Of a DNA stretch of 11,777 nucleotides, positions 1 to 5,789 are shown one piece after another. A model generated the notes under the pieces. That model had not been told where the DNA came from, made no database searches, and saw nothing but the letters and a program-made list of their open reading frames with translations. A program made the translations under genes and the position numbers. Each line of letters begins with the position of its first letter. The stretch's first letter is position 1. The DNA lies in NCBI GenBank assembly GCA_021107345.1, contig JAIOSX010000365.1, forward strand, positions 1-11,777. The letters run 5' to 3'. Source of the DNA: Candidatus Aegiribacteria sp. (GTDB lineage: Bacteria; Fermentibacterota; Fermentibacteria; Fermentibacterales; Fermentibacteraceae).

Positions 1-813
1 CAGCCAGTCAAGGCTGCCTTCTTCCGGGCTCCACCAGCCCCTTGCCTCACAGGTTGCGAACAGGTTGTCGCTATAGATGATATCGGAATCGTCGGGGTCA
101 ATTTCCCTGATCCGGAATTCGTTGGCAGCTACGAACAGGTGCCCGTCTGGAACTTTCCTGGCCACCCAGAGGCCGGCTGTGCTGTCCATCGTACCACAAC
201 ACATTTCCATTACCCATGCCTCCCGGGGGTCACCTATAAGAAGGGTTTCACCGGTACCGTAGTAGCCGTATTCATCAATCAGGCTTCCCATGAGACGGAC
301 TGCATCAACGGAGGTTGTGCATCGTTCAAGTGCTACTCTTGACAGTTCAGAGGAGTAGAAGATCCTTCTGTTCTCATCCGGTCCAAGCTGAATCCTGGTA
401 CCGCAGGTACACTCTCCTATCATCAGCTGATGCTCATTTATTATGCCGTAACTGCCGTCAAAATAGGCAAAGGTATGTTCAACCTGTGGAATTGCGCCCA
501 GGGGTATGGAATACTGGTATTCAGGGGTGTTGTACCCGGGACCTCTCTCTGCTGTAACCAGACGCGGATAGAAGAAACTGTTGTATTCATCGAATTCCCC
601 AAGAGCACACGCGGAACAGTAAACGCTCCGCTTTTCTCCTGGGCTGTGGTTCATTGCCGGAATGTAAACAAGGCGCTGATCCATCAGCTCGTTGTCATCC
701 GAATGAGTTACATACATGGATCCATCAACCGAAGCTCCCGGTGTGACTATGATTGTAGTACAGGCAACGGCAGCACCTGTCACAATCAATAAAGCGATAA
801 ATATTGATCTCAT
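1..813 (-). CDS. Secreted peptidase family C69 (dipeptidase), 3' end beyond window
   Basis: The reverse strand is open from an ATG at 813 to the window edge (271 codons), so the gene is 3'-truncated by the window. The start has a Shine-Dalgarno GAGAGGA about 7 nt upstream. The N-terminus is a signal peptide (MRSIFIALLIVTGAAVA) followed directly by C18-T-T-I-I-V and then GASVDGS. This matches the family C69 pattern, in which the cysteine exposed by processing is the N-terminal nucleophile. Downstream GYYGTGETLLIGDPREAWVM fits the core of the C69 Ntn-hydrolase fold. The family cleaves dipeptides or short peptides and is usually about 450-550 residues, so roughly half is present. The signal peptide implies action outside the cytoplasm. 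The cysteine sits where a lipobox cysteine would be (AVAC), but C69 homology favours simple signal-peptidase cleavage. The family call is confident; the substrate is unknown. Confidence 0.88.
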   Translation of the reverse strand, partial: MRSIFIALLIVTGAAVACTTIIVTPGASVDGSMYVTHSDDNELMDQRLVYIPAMNHSPGEKRSVYCSACALGEFDEYNSFFYPRLVTAERGPGYNTPEYQYSIPLGAIPQVEHTFAYFDGSYGIINEHQLMIGECTCGTRIQLGPDENRRIFYSSELSRVALERCTTSVDAVRLMGSLIDEYGYYGTGETLLIGDPREAWVMEMCCGTMDSTAGLWVARKVPDGHLFVAANEFRIREIDPDDSDIIYSDNLFATCEARGWWSPEEGSLDWL

Positions 814-868
814 GTTATGTCCTCTCTGGTTACTTCCCCTGCTCCAGGGCAATTCTAGATTGCATTTG

Positions 869-897
869 TGTACAAAATCTCAATTCAAATATGTCAA
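869..897 (-). promoter_or_regulatory. Possible sigma-70 promoter of the C69 peptidase gene
   Basis: On the minus strand a perfect TTGACA (892-897) is followed after 17 bp by TGTACA (869-874), which matches TATAAT at only 3 of 6 positions. The predicted leader would be about 50 nt. The -35 box and spacing are good and the -10 is weak. Confidence 0.35.
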
Positions 898-974
898 GAA
901 TGACAGAATGCTACCAGTAATCCATGCAGGACATGAAATCAATCAGTATTTTCACTTGCTGAATGTAAGCTTTG

Positions 975-1002
975 TTGACATCCTTCGAGTAGTTCTTATT
1001 GT
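975..1002 (+). promoter_or_regulatory. Sigma-70-type promoter of the secreted protein gene at 1041
   Basis: A perfect -35 TTGACA (975-980) is followed by a 16-bp spacer and -10 TATTGT (997-1002). It lies about 40 bp upstream of the start codon. The -10 overlaps an imperfect inverted repeat at 995-1011 (CTTAT-TGTTAACA-TAAG) that could be an operator, although it is short and AT-rich. Confidence 0.6.
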
Positions 1003-1040
1003 TAACATAAGTACTTATTTATTTCACCAGGGAGGTGTCT

Positions 1041-1757
1041 ATGAAACTCATCGGCTTTTTGCTTCTTGTTTCAGTCACAGGGATTTGTTTGGCTGACCCG
1101 GGCCTTGTTCTCGTACATTATGATATACACGGGGGATATGGTACCGCTGTATTTGACGCGATCACCAATGTCTGGCCCGGAAGTACTGTGCATTCTGTAG
1201 AGGGTGCTGACTGGACAACATTCAACAACGCACTTGCAACAAATACTTATGATGTCATCATACTTGAGAACTGGAATGCCAGTTCGGATAACTGCGACTG
1301 GGCTGCACTGCTTAATATCTACAATATGAGTGATACGCGAATCTTTCTTTCAGACTGGAAATTGATTAGTGGAGCAACCGGGGTTCAGGATCTCATGATA
1401 GCCATGGGAGTTTCGGGGGTAACAACGAATGGAAGCATCCTGCCCCACTACGCATGGGAACCAATGCATATGATCTGTGATGGAATTTCCGATTGGGGCC
1501 AGGTAGATGTGGGTCTTGGTATTGACAGCAACAATCTGACCCATTCCAGCGCGGTTCCTGTTACCGGCTGGACAGCTACCGCAACTCCGGGAATGGCAGG
1601 AATATGTATTGCGAGCGATGGTGTAAGCATAATCAGCGGCTATACTCCGGCTTACTCCAATGAATGCGTTGCCATCTGGGAGAATATCCTTGAATTCATG
1701 GGTGCTCCTGTCGCTTTGCAGCAGTCTACCTGGGGAGAGATCAAGTCAAGTTTCTGA
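1041..1757 (+). CDS. Secreted protein with C-terminal TWxxIK tail
   Basis: This encodes 238 residues. I chose ATG 1041 over an in-frame GTG at 1035 because GGGAGGT at 1030-1036 is correctly placed for it and would overlap the GTG. The N-terminus is a signal peptide (MKLIGFLLLVSVTGICLA, cleavage before DPG). The mature part opens with a beta-strand and glycine-rich turn (LVLVHYDIHGGYG), then alternates strand and helix (TYDVIILENW, DTRIFLSDW). That suggests a Rossmann-like or class I glutamine amidotransferase-like alpha/beta domain, like those often seen in secreted proteins. No catalytic triad can be assigned. The last residues QSTWGEIKSSF resemble the tail of the secreted protein at 10379-10978. 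It is a single-gene unit with its own promoter and terminator. The function is not recognised; export is well supported. Confidence 0.8.
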   Translation: MKLIGFLLLVSVTGICLADPGLVLVHYDIHGGYGTAVFDAITNVWPGSTVHSVEGADWTTFNNALATNTYDVIILENWNASSDNCDWAALLNIYNMSDTRIFLSDWKLISGATGVQDLMIAMGVSGVTTNGSILPHYAWEPMHMICDGISDWGQVDVGLGIDSNNLTHSSAVPVTGWTATATPGMAGICIASDGVSIISGYTPAYSNECVAIWENILEFMGAPVALQQSTWGEIKSSF

Positions 1758-1775
1758 TTCTCTGAATACTTCTAC

Positions 1776-1810
1776 GGGGCAGTCCCTTCCGGGATTGCCC
1801 CTCTTTTTTT
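1776..1810 (+). terminator. Strong intrinsic terminator after the 1041 gene
   Basis: GGGGCAGTCCC (1776-1786) pairs over 11 bp, with one G-T wobble, with GGGATTGCCCC (1791-1801) around a TTCC loop. A run of T follows at 1804-1810. It starts 19 bp after the stop codon. No A-rich flank lies on the left, so it probably works for the plus strand only. Confidence 0.9.
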
Positions 1811-1825
1811 ATTGAAGAAACGTTG

Positions 1826-2350
1826 TCATATCATCCTGAAAGTTTCCATTAAAGTTTCAGGATCTCTCATGAAATTGCTTTCCCTTTCCGAAGGAGAGAG
1901 GTACTCGGTAGCATCCTCGGAAACGATGCGGCAGGTTGCATGGATTTCCTCTCCGCCGGAGAACCACCTTCTTGTTTCCTCCAGAATCCCATTGGGATTG
2001 ATAAATGAAAACAACGTAAAGACCGCTTCCCCATCGTAATCGTAGAGAATTTCCGTATAATCCGTATTGGCAGCGTGTTCTCCTGAAATGGTCACAAAAA
2101 GCAATTTGTATGTGCCGTACTCTTCGTCCAGTGTCCAGTAGAATGTAATCTGCTCCCTGTAATGGCCTACCGCTGGAAAGGGTACATCCGTGGGATTGAT
2201 GTCGATAACTGTTCTATAAAAGCCGTGTTCATCATCCATCTGCTCTCTAATCTCGCCATAGTGTTCTCTTATCTCCAGAACTTCCGGCGGTTCTGCCGGA
2301 ACGGTGTAGCCGGTAGTGATACAAAAGGCTATCAGCAAAGATATTGTCAT
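1826..2350 (-). CDS. Secreted protein of unknown function
   Basis: This encodes 174 residues from ATG 2350. The start is fixed by an excellent Shine-Dalgarno GGAGG, 5 nt before the ATG; the reading frame is open 17 codons further upstream but without such support. The N-terminus MTISLLIAFCITTGYTVPAE looks like a short signal peptide, though it lacks a Lys or Arg. The mature part starts with a charged helical stretch (PPEVLEIREHYGEIREQ). Strand-like segments follow (ITFYWTLDEE, YKLLFVTISGEH, EILYDYDGEAVFTLFSF), then EETRRWFSGGEEI. This gives the impression of a small extracellular beta-sheet domain. I do not recognise a family. The gene converges on the 1041 gene and is divergent from exonuclease III. 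Export is inferred only from the N-terminus. Confidence 0.68.
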   Translation of the reverse strand: MTISLLIAFCITTGYTVPAEPPEVLEIREHYGEIREQMDDEHGFYRTVIDINPTDVPFPAVGHYREQITFYWTLDEEYGTYKLLFVTISGEHAANTDYTEILYDYDGEAVFTLFSFINPNGILEETRRWFSGGEEIHATCRIVSEDATEYLSPSERESNFMRDPETLMETFRMI

Positions 2351-2428
2351 TTTATCCTCCCGGAATAATGACCGGACAGGCCGGGTCCGTTGTTCATGCA
2401 ATTTTCGTTTCTACATTACAGTATTGTA

Positions 2429-2457
2429 TTGATATTCGTTTTTCGATTAGTTGACAA
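2429..2457 (-). promoter_or_regulatory. Possible promoter of the 1826-2350 gene, sharing its -35 with the opposite promoter
   Basis: On the minus strand TTGTCA (2452-2457) is followed after 17 bp by TATCAA (2429-2434). The -35 lies on the near-palindromic heptamer TTGACAA (2451-2457), which also supplies the plus-strand -35. The -10 matches consensus at 4 of 6 positions. Confidence 0.4.
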
Positions 2458-2479
2458 CCTTGATAAATGCTTCTATTGT
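2451..2479 (+). promoter_or_regulatory. Sigma-70-type promoter of the exonuclease III gene
   Basis: A perfect TTGACA (2451-2456), a 17-bp spacer and TATTGT (2474-2479). The leader would be about 55-60 nt. The -10 hexamer is identical to that of the promoter at 975-1002. Confidence 0.65.
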
Positions 2480-2539
2480 GGTTTCTATAAGAGCAGGATT
2501 GCTTTGTAAGTGTCGCAAGTGGCGTCCGGTCCCGAAGGG

Positions 2540-3316
2540 ATGATGTTGAAGCTGGCAACATGGAATGTAAACTCCATAAGGGCAAGGCAGGGATCCGTTT
2601 TACGCTGGCTCAAAGAGGAATCTCCGGATGTTCTGTGCATTCAGGAGATAAAGGTTGAGAACGAGCTTTTCCCGTGCGAACCCTTCATTGAGAATGGTTA
2701 CAGCGTTTCGGTAAACGGGCAGAAGACATGGAACGGAGTTGCTGTTCTTTCCAGGGAAGAACCTGCAGAAGTTATCCGGGATATTCCGGGCGGTTCTCTC
2801 AACCAGCAGAAGAGAGTCATCACTGTCAGATTTCCAGGCCTTACCATTGTGAATGTCTACGTACCAAACGGAGGAGATATCACGCTTGAGCGGTTCAGGG
2901 ACAAGTTGAGGTTCCTTGACGAGTTGAAAGGATACATCGAGAAACTTACCGTCAGAGGATCCCTCGTTGTAATGGGAGATTTCAATGTTGCTCCGGAAGC
3001 TGATGATGTGTACGATCCCGAATCTCTTGAAGGAAGGATCTGTTTTCATTCCGAGGAAAGAAGCAAATTCAGAGATATCATCTCAACTGGAATGGTGGAT
3101 ATTTACAGAAAGTTCAATCCCGTCGGAAAAGCTTTCAGCTGGTGGGATTACCGGGCTGCATCCTTCAGAAGAAACATGGGAATGAGGCTTGATCTGATAC
3201 TTCTTAACGCCACTGCTGCGGAAAAAGCTGTTTCATGTGAGATCCAGGTGGAACCCAGAAAATGGGAAAGGCCGTCGGATCACACTCCTGTGGTTCTGCT
3301 CCTTGAGGATGTCTGA
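2540..3316 (+). CDS. xth: Exodeoxyribonuclease III (AP endonuclease)
   Basis: This is a DNA repair enzyme of the exonuclease III/APE1 family. It incises DNA 5' of abasic sites and removes 3' blocking groups in the cytoplasm. From ATG 2540 it has 258 residues, close to the 268 of E. coli XthA. The family motifs appear in order: TWNVNSIRAR (7-16), LCIQEIK with metal ligand E36, NVYVPNG with Y107, GDFNVAPEADD with D147 and N149, MRLDLILLN with D218, and SDHTPV with D247/H248. Nothing in the active site is missing. The start is ambiguous: GAAGGG (2534-2539) abuts the two ATGs at 2540 and 2543 and is ideally spaced (6 nt) for a TTG at 2546. That start would give MKLATWN, like the N-terminus of E. 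coli XthA. An upstream GTG at 2510 has no support. The gene appears monocistronic, and no terminator is visible in the 110 bp after it. Confidence 0.96.
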   Translation: MMLKLATWNVNSIRARQGSVLRWLKEESPDVLCIQEIKVENELFPCEPFIENGYSVSVNGQKTWNGVAVLSREEPAEVIRDIPGGSLNQQKRVITVRFPGLTIVNVYVPNGGDITLERFRDKLRFLDELKGYIEKLTVRGSLVVMGDFNVAPEADDVYDPESLEGRICFHSEERSKFRDIISTGMVDIYRKFNPVGKAFSWWDYRAASFRRNMGMRLDLILLNATAAEKAVSCEIQVEPRKWERPSDHTPVVLLLEDV

Positions 3317-3426
3317 ATAAACCTGATCTCATTCACAGTCCTTTCATAGCAACTTCTGTGGAACCGGAGTACAGTTTCGAGGTATAACTCATAGCACATT
3401 AAAGTGCTGGGGAAAGGAGATCCGAT

Positions 3427-4101
3427 TTGAAATATATGAGTGTTCTGCTTCTGCTGGTTGCTGTTATTCCTTCTCACGGGCAGAAATGGGATAACGAATC
3501 GGAAGGATGGGATAACTCCATGCCCGACTGGGAAAGTTGGGCCGGGGAATCCGGGTCTGAAGATGAATACAATTCAGCTCAGGGTGATATTCTTGAGGAA
3601 TTCATAGATTCCAATGGTATGTCCTTCTCAGACTTCAACGACTACATGAACAATTACAGCGGTTACGATTCTACCGATCCCGCATTTCAGTCAACTGCCG
3701 TTCATCCCTCTAGCGGCCGCTACCAGGACTGGATCAGGAGAATCTACCAGTGGGAGAACGAGATTCCGGACATAAGGGGTTTTTCCTGGATGCTGAAACA
3801 GCTTGATTTATCACGGATTCAGATGATGTATCTTGATGCCCTTACCCTGTGGGTGGAATTCGAGATCAATGAACTTCGGGATTATCATGAAATAGAGAGT
3901 ATTCGGATTTCCTTTTTTGAAGAGTTCGTGGAGGATTTCTATATGCCGGTTGATATCTATTTCTTATGGGAAGACAGAAACTGGTACGAAAGCGATGTAC
4001 ACGATCTCATTTCAGATGTCATGAATGAAATCCATGAGATGCTCTCCGCCGAGCAGCTTACTGCAGCAAGGGAGATAGTGGGGTACATGCTCAGCCACTA
4101 A
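3427..4101 (+). CDS. Secreted acidic, aromatic-rich protein of unknown function
   Basis: This encodes 224 residues from a TTG start. AAAGGAGA (3413-3420) lies 6 nt before TTG 3427. That start supplies the Lys2 needed for a normal signal peptide (MKYMSVLLLLVAVIPSHG), while the ATG at 3436 would lack a positive charge. The first third of the mature protein is unusually rich in Trp, Asp, Glu, Ser and Gly (KWDNESEGWDNSMPDWESWAG) and probably disordered. The rest looks helical, with many aromatic residues (YQDWIRRIYQWENEIP, SFFEEFVEDFYMPVDIYFLW). Near the C-terminus, MLSAEQLTAAREIV faintly recalls the LTxxQ helix of CpxP/Spy-type periplasmic proteins, but one short match is not enough to assign a family. 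There is no TWxxIK tail. It lies downstream of exonuclease III on the same strand and may be read through from it, since no terminator separates them. The function is unknown. Confidence 0.72.
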   Translation: MKYMSVLLLLVAVIPSHGQKWDNESEGWDNSMPDWESWAGESGSEDEYNSAQGDILEEFIDSNGMSFSDFNDYMNNYSGYDSTDPAFQSTAVHPSSGRYQDWIRRIYQWENEIPDIRGFSWMLKQLDLSRIQMMYLDALTLWVEFEINELRDYHEIESIRISFFEEFVEDFYMPVDIYFLWEDRNWYESDVHDLISDVMNEIHEMLSAEQLTAAREIVGYMLSH

Positions 4102-4117
4102 ATCAGAGGTCCGGTTA

Positions 4118-4148
4118 GGGGTCATGTCTTAAAAGGCTGACCCCTTTT
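4118..4148 (+). terminator. Hairpin with short T tract after the 3427 gene
   Basis: GGGGTCA (4118-4124) pairs with TGACCCC (4138-4144) around a 13-nt loop, followed by TTTT. It starts 16 bp after the stop codon. It can act as a weak Rho-independent terminator and is also the left half of the larger inverted-repeat element at 4118-4179. Confidence 0.55.
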
Positions 4149-4179
4149 ACTAAGAATGTTAAGTTTCAAGACCCGACCC
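4118..4179. repeat. Imperfect inverted repeat, REP-like element
   Basis: GGGTCATGTCTTAAAA (4119-4134) and the reverse complement of 4164-4179, GGGTCGGGTCTTGAAA, match at 13 of 16 positions. They form a large inverted repeat with a 29-bp centre, inside which TGACCCC (4138-4144) pairs with the left arm. It fills the gap between two convergent genes, as REP/BIME repeats do. The sequence style GGGTCxGGTCTTGAAA recalls dispersed extragenic palindromes associated with REP-type transposases. That link is from memory, and the window holds only one copy. Confidence 0.5.
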
Positions 4180-4198
4180 TCTATGCTACTCTATGCTA
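4179..4198. repeat. Two tandem copies of a 10-bp unit
   Basis: CTCTATGCTA occurs twice in a row (4179-4188 and 4189-4198). The second copy contains the stop codon of the minus-strand serpin gene (CTA at 4196-4198, read as TAG). It directly abuts the inverted-repeat element. Confidence 0.85.
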
Positions 4199-5455
4199 AG
4201 TTGAGGGATCCATGACCCTTCCCATAAACACTATTGAACCGGATTCCCTGTCCAGTATGAAGAACATGAACGGCCGGTCGATGTTCATCCGAACAGGCTC
4301 CGGCGGCATTGCGGTAATTCCCATGACAACTGCAGTGGCTGCAGCGGCTTCCGTGCCGGTCTCGTCAACCTTCACGAAGGCCTTGTGCAGAACCTCCGAG
4401 ATGAAAAGGTCTCGGTTTCCGGTAAATCCGCTGAAATCTGCAGCACCTCCGAAGGCGGATTCCATTCCAAGCGTTTTTAGCATCTGACTCAATTGTATGC
4501 TTCGAGTGAATTCGAATCCCGGCATGGATATTGATACGCGGCATGGGCCAAGCCTTCTTCTTATCGTCTCAAGCATGTCAGCATTGAACTCCTGCTGAAA
4601 TTCCTCCATGTCTTCGTCGGGAAGGACTATGAGCATGCTCGCGTTACCTTCGGCATAATCAAGCTCAACAGCTTTGCACCCTTCAGTGGCAACATATCTG
4701 AAAAAATCGGTCTGATTCATCATCGGAACATCGATTATGGAACCATCTGCCAGAACGAAAGGCGCATCCTCTGTTGAACGTTCATCGAATGGATTTCTCC
4801 AGGAGGCCTTAAAGTAAACCGCGTTCGTTAATACAACCCTGGTATCACTGCTCAGTATACCTGGGGGGATAAGATTCTGTATTTTATCGAGGGTGCTTTC
4901 GGAAACCCATTCGTTGATGGTTTCCCGCGAGCCCTCGGAATCATTTGCGAAATCAAGGTTTCTTACTGCGGCGCTGTAATATCTGGTTACTTCCGTAACG
5001 TACTCATCCAGCAGGTTGAAACCATCCTGAACCCAGAGACCGTTTGATATTGAAAGAGTGAAGGGATATCCGAACTCAGCTCCGGAAAGATCACCTGCAC
5101 TGAGAGTTTCAGTCAACGAATGAAAAGCCCTGTTGGTCGCTTCAACAGGAAGTGTAAAGCACAGCACTTCTGCCATTTCAACAGCTGTCTGCCCCCTGGC
5201 ACCTGCGTAGGTCATTCCAAGCGCTGAGGAGATACTGTAAGGAGAAAAAAAGATATTGTCCGATTCCTGCACATCGCATATTTCTTTGTACAGATCCAGC
5301 GCGAACTCATTATTGCCCAGAACCAGTGCCTGAACCGCCTGTGTATCCGTTATCGATTGAACTTCCGGTAAGGACAGGTTTTCTTCGGCCGAGCAACTTG
5401 ATGCTGTTGTAAGAAGGATGACCATCATTGCTGACAGATTCGTTATAACTTTCAT
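4196..5455 (-). CDS. Serpin (serine protease inhibitor), exported, possible lipoprotein
   Basis: This encodes 419 residues from ATG 5455, preceded by GGGGAAA; a TTG at 5467 is in frame but would overlap that site. The N-terminus MKVITNLSAMMVILLTTASSC is a signal sequence whose last cysteine could be a lipobox cysteine (ASSC), with cleavage at CSA-EE as the alternative. The rest is a full-length serpin: NIFFSPYSISSALGMTYAGA, VVLTNAVYFKASWRNPF, HKAFVKVDETGTEAAAATAV and the signature NIDRPFMFFI. The hinge from P15 Gly367 and P14 Thr368 to the alanine-rich P12-P9 is that of inhibitory serpins, which trap serine or cysteine proteases by loop insertion. Aligning the PPE after the loop with alpha-1-antitrypsin puts the scissile bond at about Thr381-Ala382 (I-T/A-M). 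A small uncharged P1 suggests an elastase- or subtilisin-like target rather than a trypsin-like one. Its role is probably to control proteases at the cell surface or guard against foreign ones. No protease gene is adjacent. Confidence 0.95.
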   Translation of the reverse strand: MKVITNLSAMMVILLTTASSCSAEENLSLPEVQSITDTQAVQALVLGNNEFALDLYKEICDVQESDNIFFSPYSISSALGMTYAGARGQTAVEMAEVLCFTLPVEATNRAFHSLTETLSAGDLSGAEFGYPFTLSISNGLWVQDGFNLLDEYVTEVTRYYSAAVRNLDFANDSEGSRETINEWVSESTLDKIQNLIPPGILSSDTRVVLTNAVYFKASWRNPFDERSTEDAPFVLADGSIIDVPMMNQTDFFRYVATEGCKAVELDYAEGNASMLIVLPDEDMEEFQQEFNADMLETIRRRLGPCRVSISMPGFEFTRSIQLSQMLKTLGMESAFGGAADFSGFTGNRDLFISEVLHKAFVKVDETGTEAAAATAVVMGITAMPPEPVRMNIDRPFMFFILDRESGSIVFMGRVMDPST

Positions 5456-5789
5456 TGCTTTCCCCAATCTGATCTTGTTTCAGTTGATACCATACTTAAT
5501 ATAGAATATTCCCTTTTAAGGTCCGTGTCACCTCCGGGAGTTCTACTGAACGTCCCCTGCCCAGCCTGTGAATTCAGGAGTTACCTTCTTTGTGCGAGAC
5601 GTTGTGAGAAAGTGTACGGTATATGTTCATAGAATTGACTGAGGCCTGTTAACTGTAGTATTCTCAGTTTTACATTTGAACGAAGTGTTTCGAAGTTGAA
5701 TTGAAAAAGACAAGATAATATTCAATTTTAAAAGTAGATTTTATGCAGGTGCATGATTCAGTTTCCTGGCGGTTTCCTCTATCCCTTTC
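5456..5789. other. 334-bp intergenic region between divergent serpin and glycan operon
   Basis: I find no convincing gene. The stretch must hold divergent promoters. Visible short structures are a duplicated CGAAGT (5681-5686 and 5691-5696) and an inverted pair TTGAAT (5696-5701) / ATTCAA (5720-5725) flanking an AT-rich block with GATAAT. No clear serpin promoter was found; the AT-rich part at about 5490-5517 is the likely place. Confidence 0.5.
5635..5664 (+). promoter_or_regulatory. Candidate promoter of the glycosyltransferase/radical SAM operon
   Basis: TTGACT (5635-5640), an 18-bp spacer and TATTCT (5659-5664). Five of six and four of six bases match consensus. The leader would be about 120 nt. 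Other AT-rich hexamers near 5714-5724 could serve instead. Confidence 0.35.

Noticed and set aside
865..876. Short palindrome TTTGTGTACAAA
   Set aside because: It is only 12 bp with an imperfect centre and overlaps a weak -10. There is no second copy.
995..1011. Imperfect palindrome around GTTAAC, considered as a Rex-type site
   Set aside because: The half-sites are too short and the arms are offset by one base, so chance in an AT-rich promoter is likely. It is mentioned only with the promoter.
3393..3408. Hairpin AGCAC/GTGCT before the 3427 gene, considered as a terminator of exonuclease III
   Set aside because: The stem is only 5 bp, has no T tract, and sits just before the Shine-Dalgarno of the next gene.
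4212..4487. Open frame on the plus strand inside the serpin gene
   Set aside because: It is antisense to the conserved reactive-loop region and has no ribosome-binding site. Its alanine stretch is only the mirror of the serpin hinge.
5681..5696. CGAAGT direct repeats as CRISPR or iteron repeats
   Set aside because: There are only two 6-bp copies, with no array, no replication gene and no cas genes.
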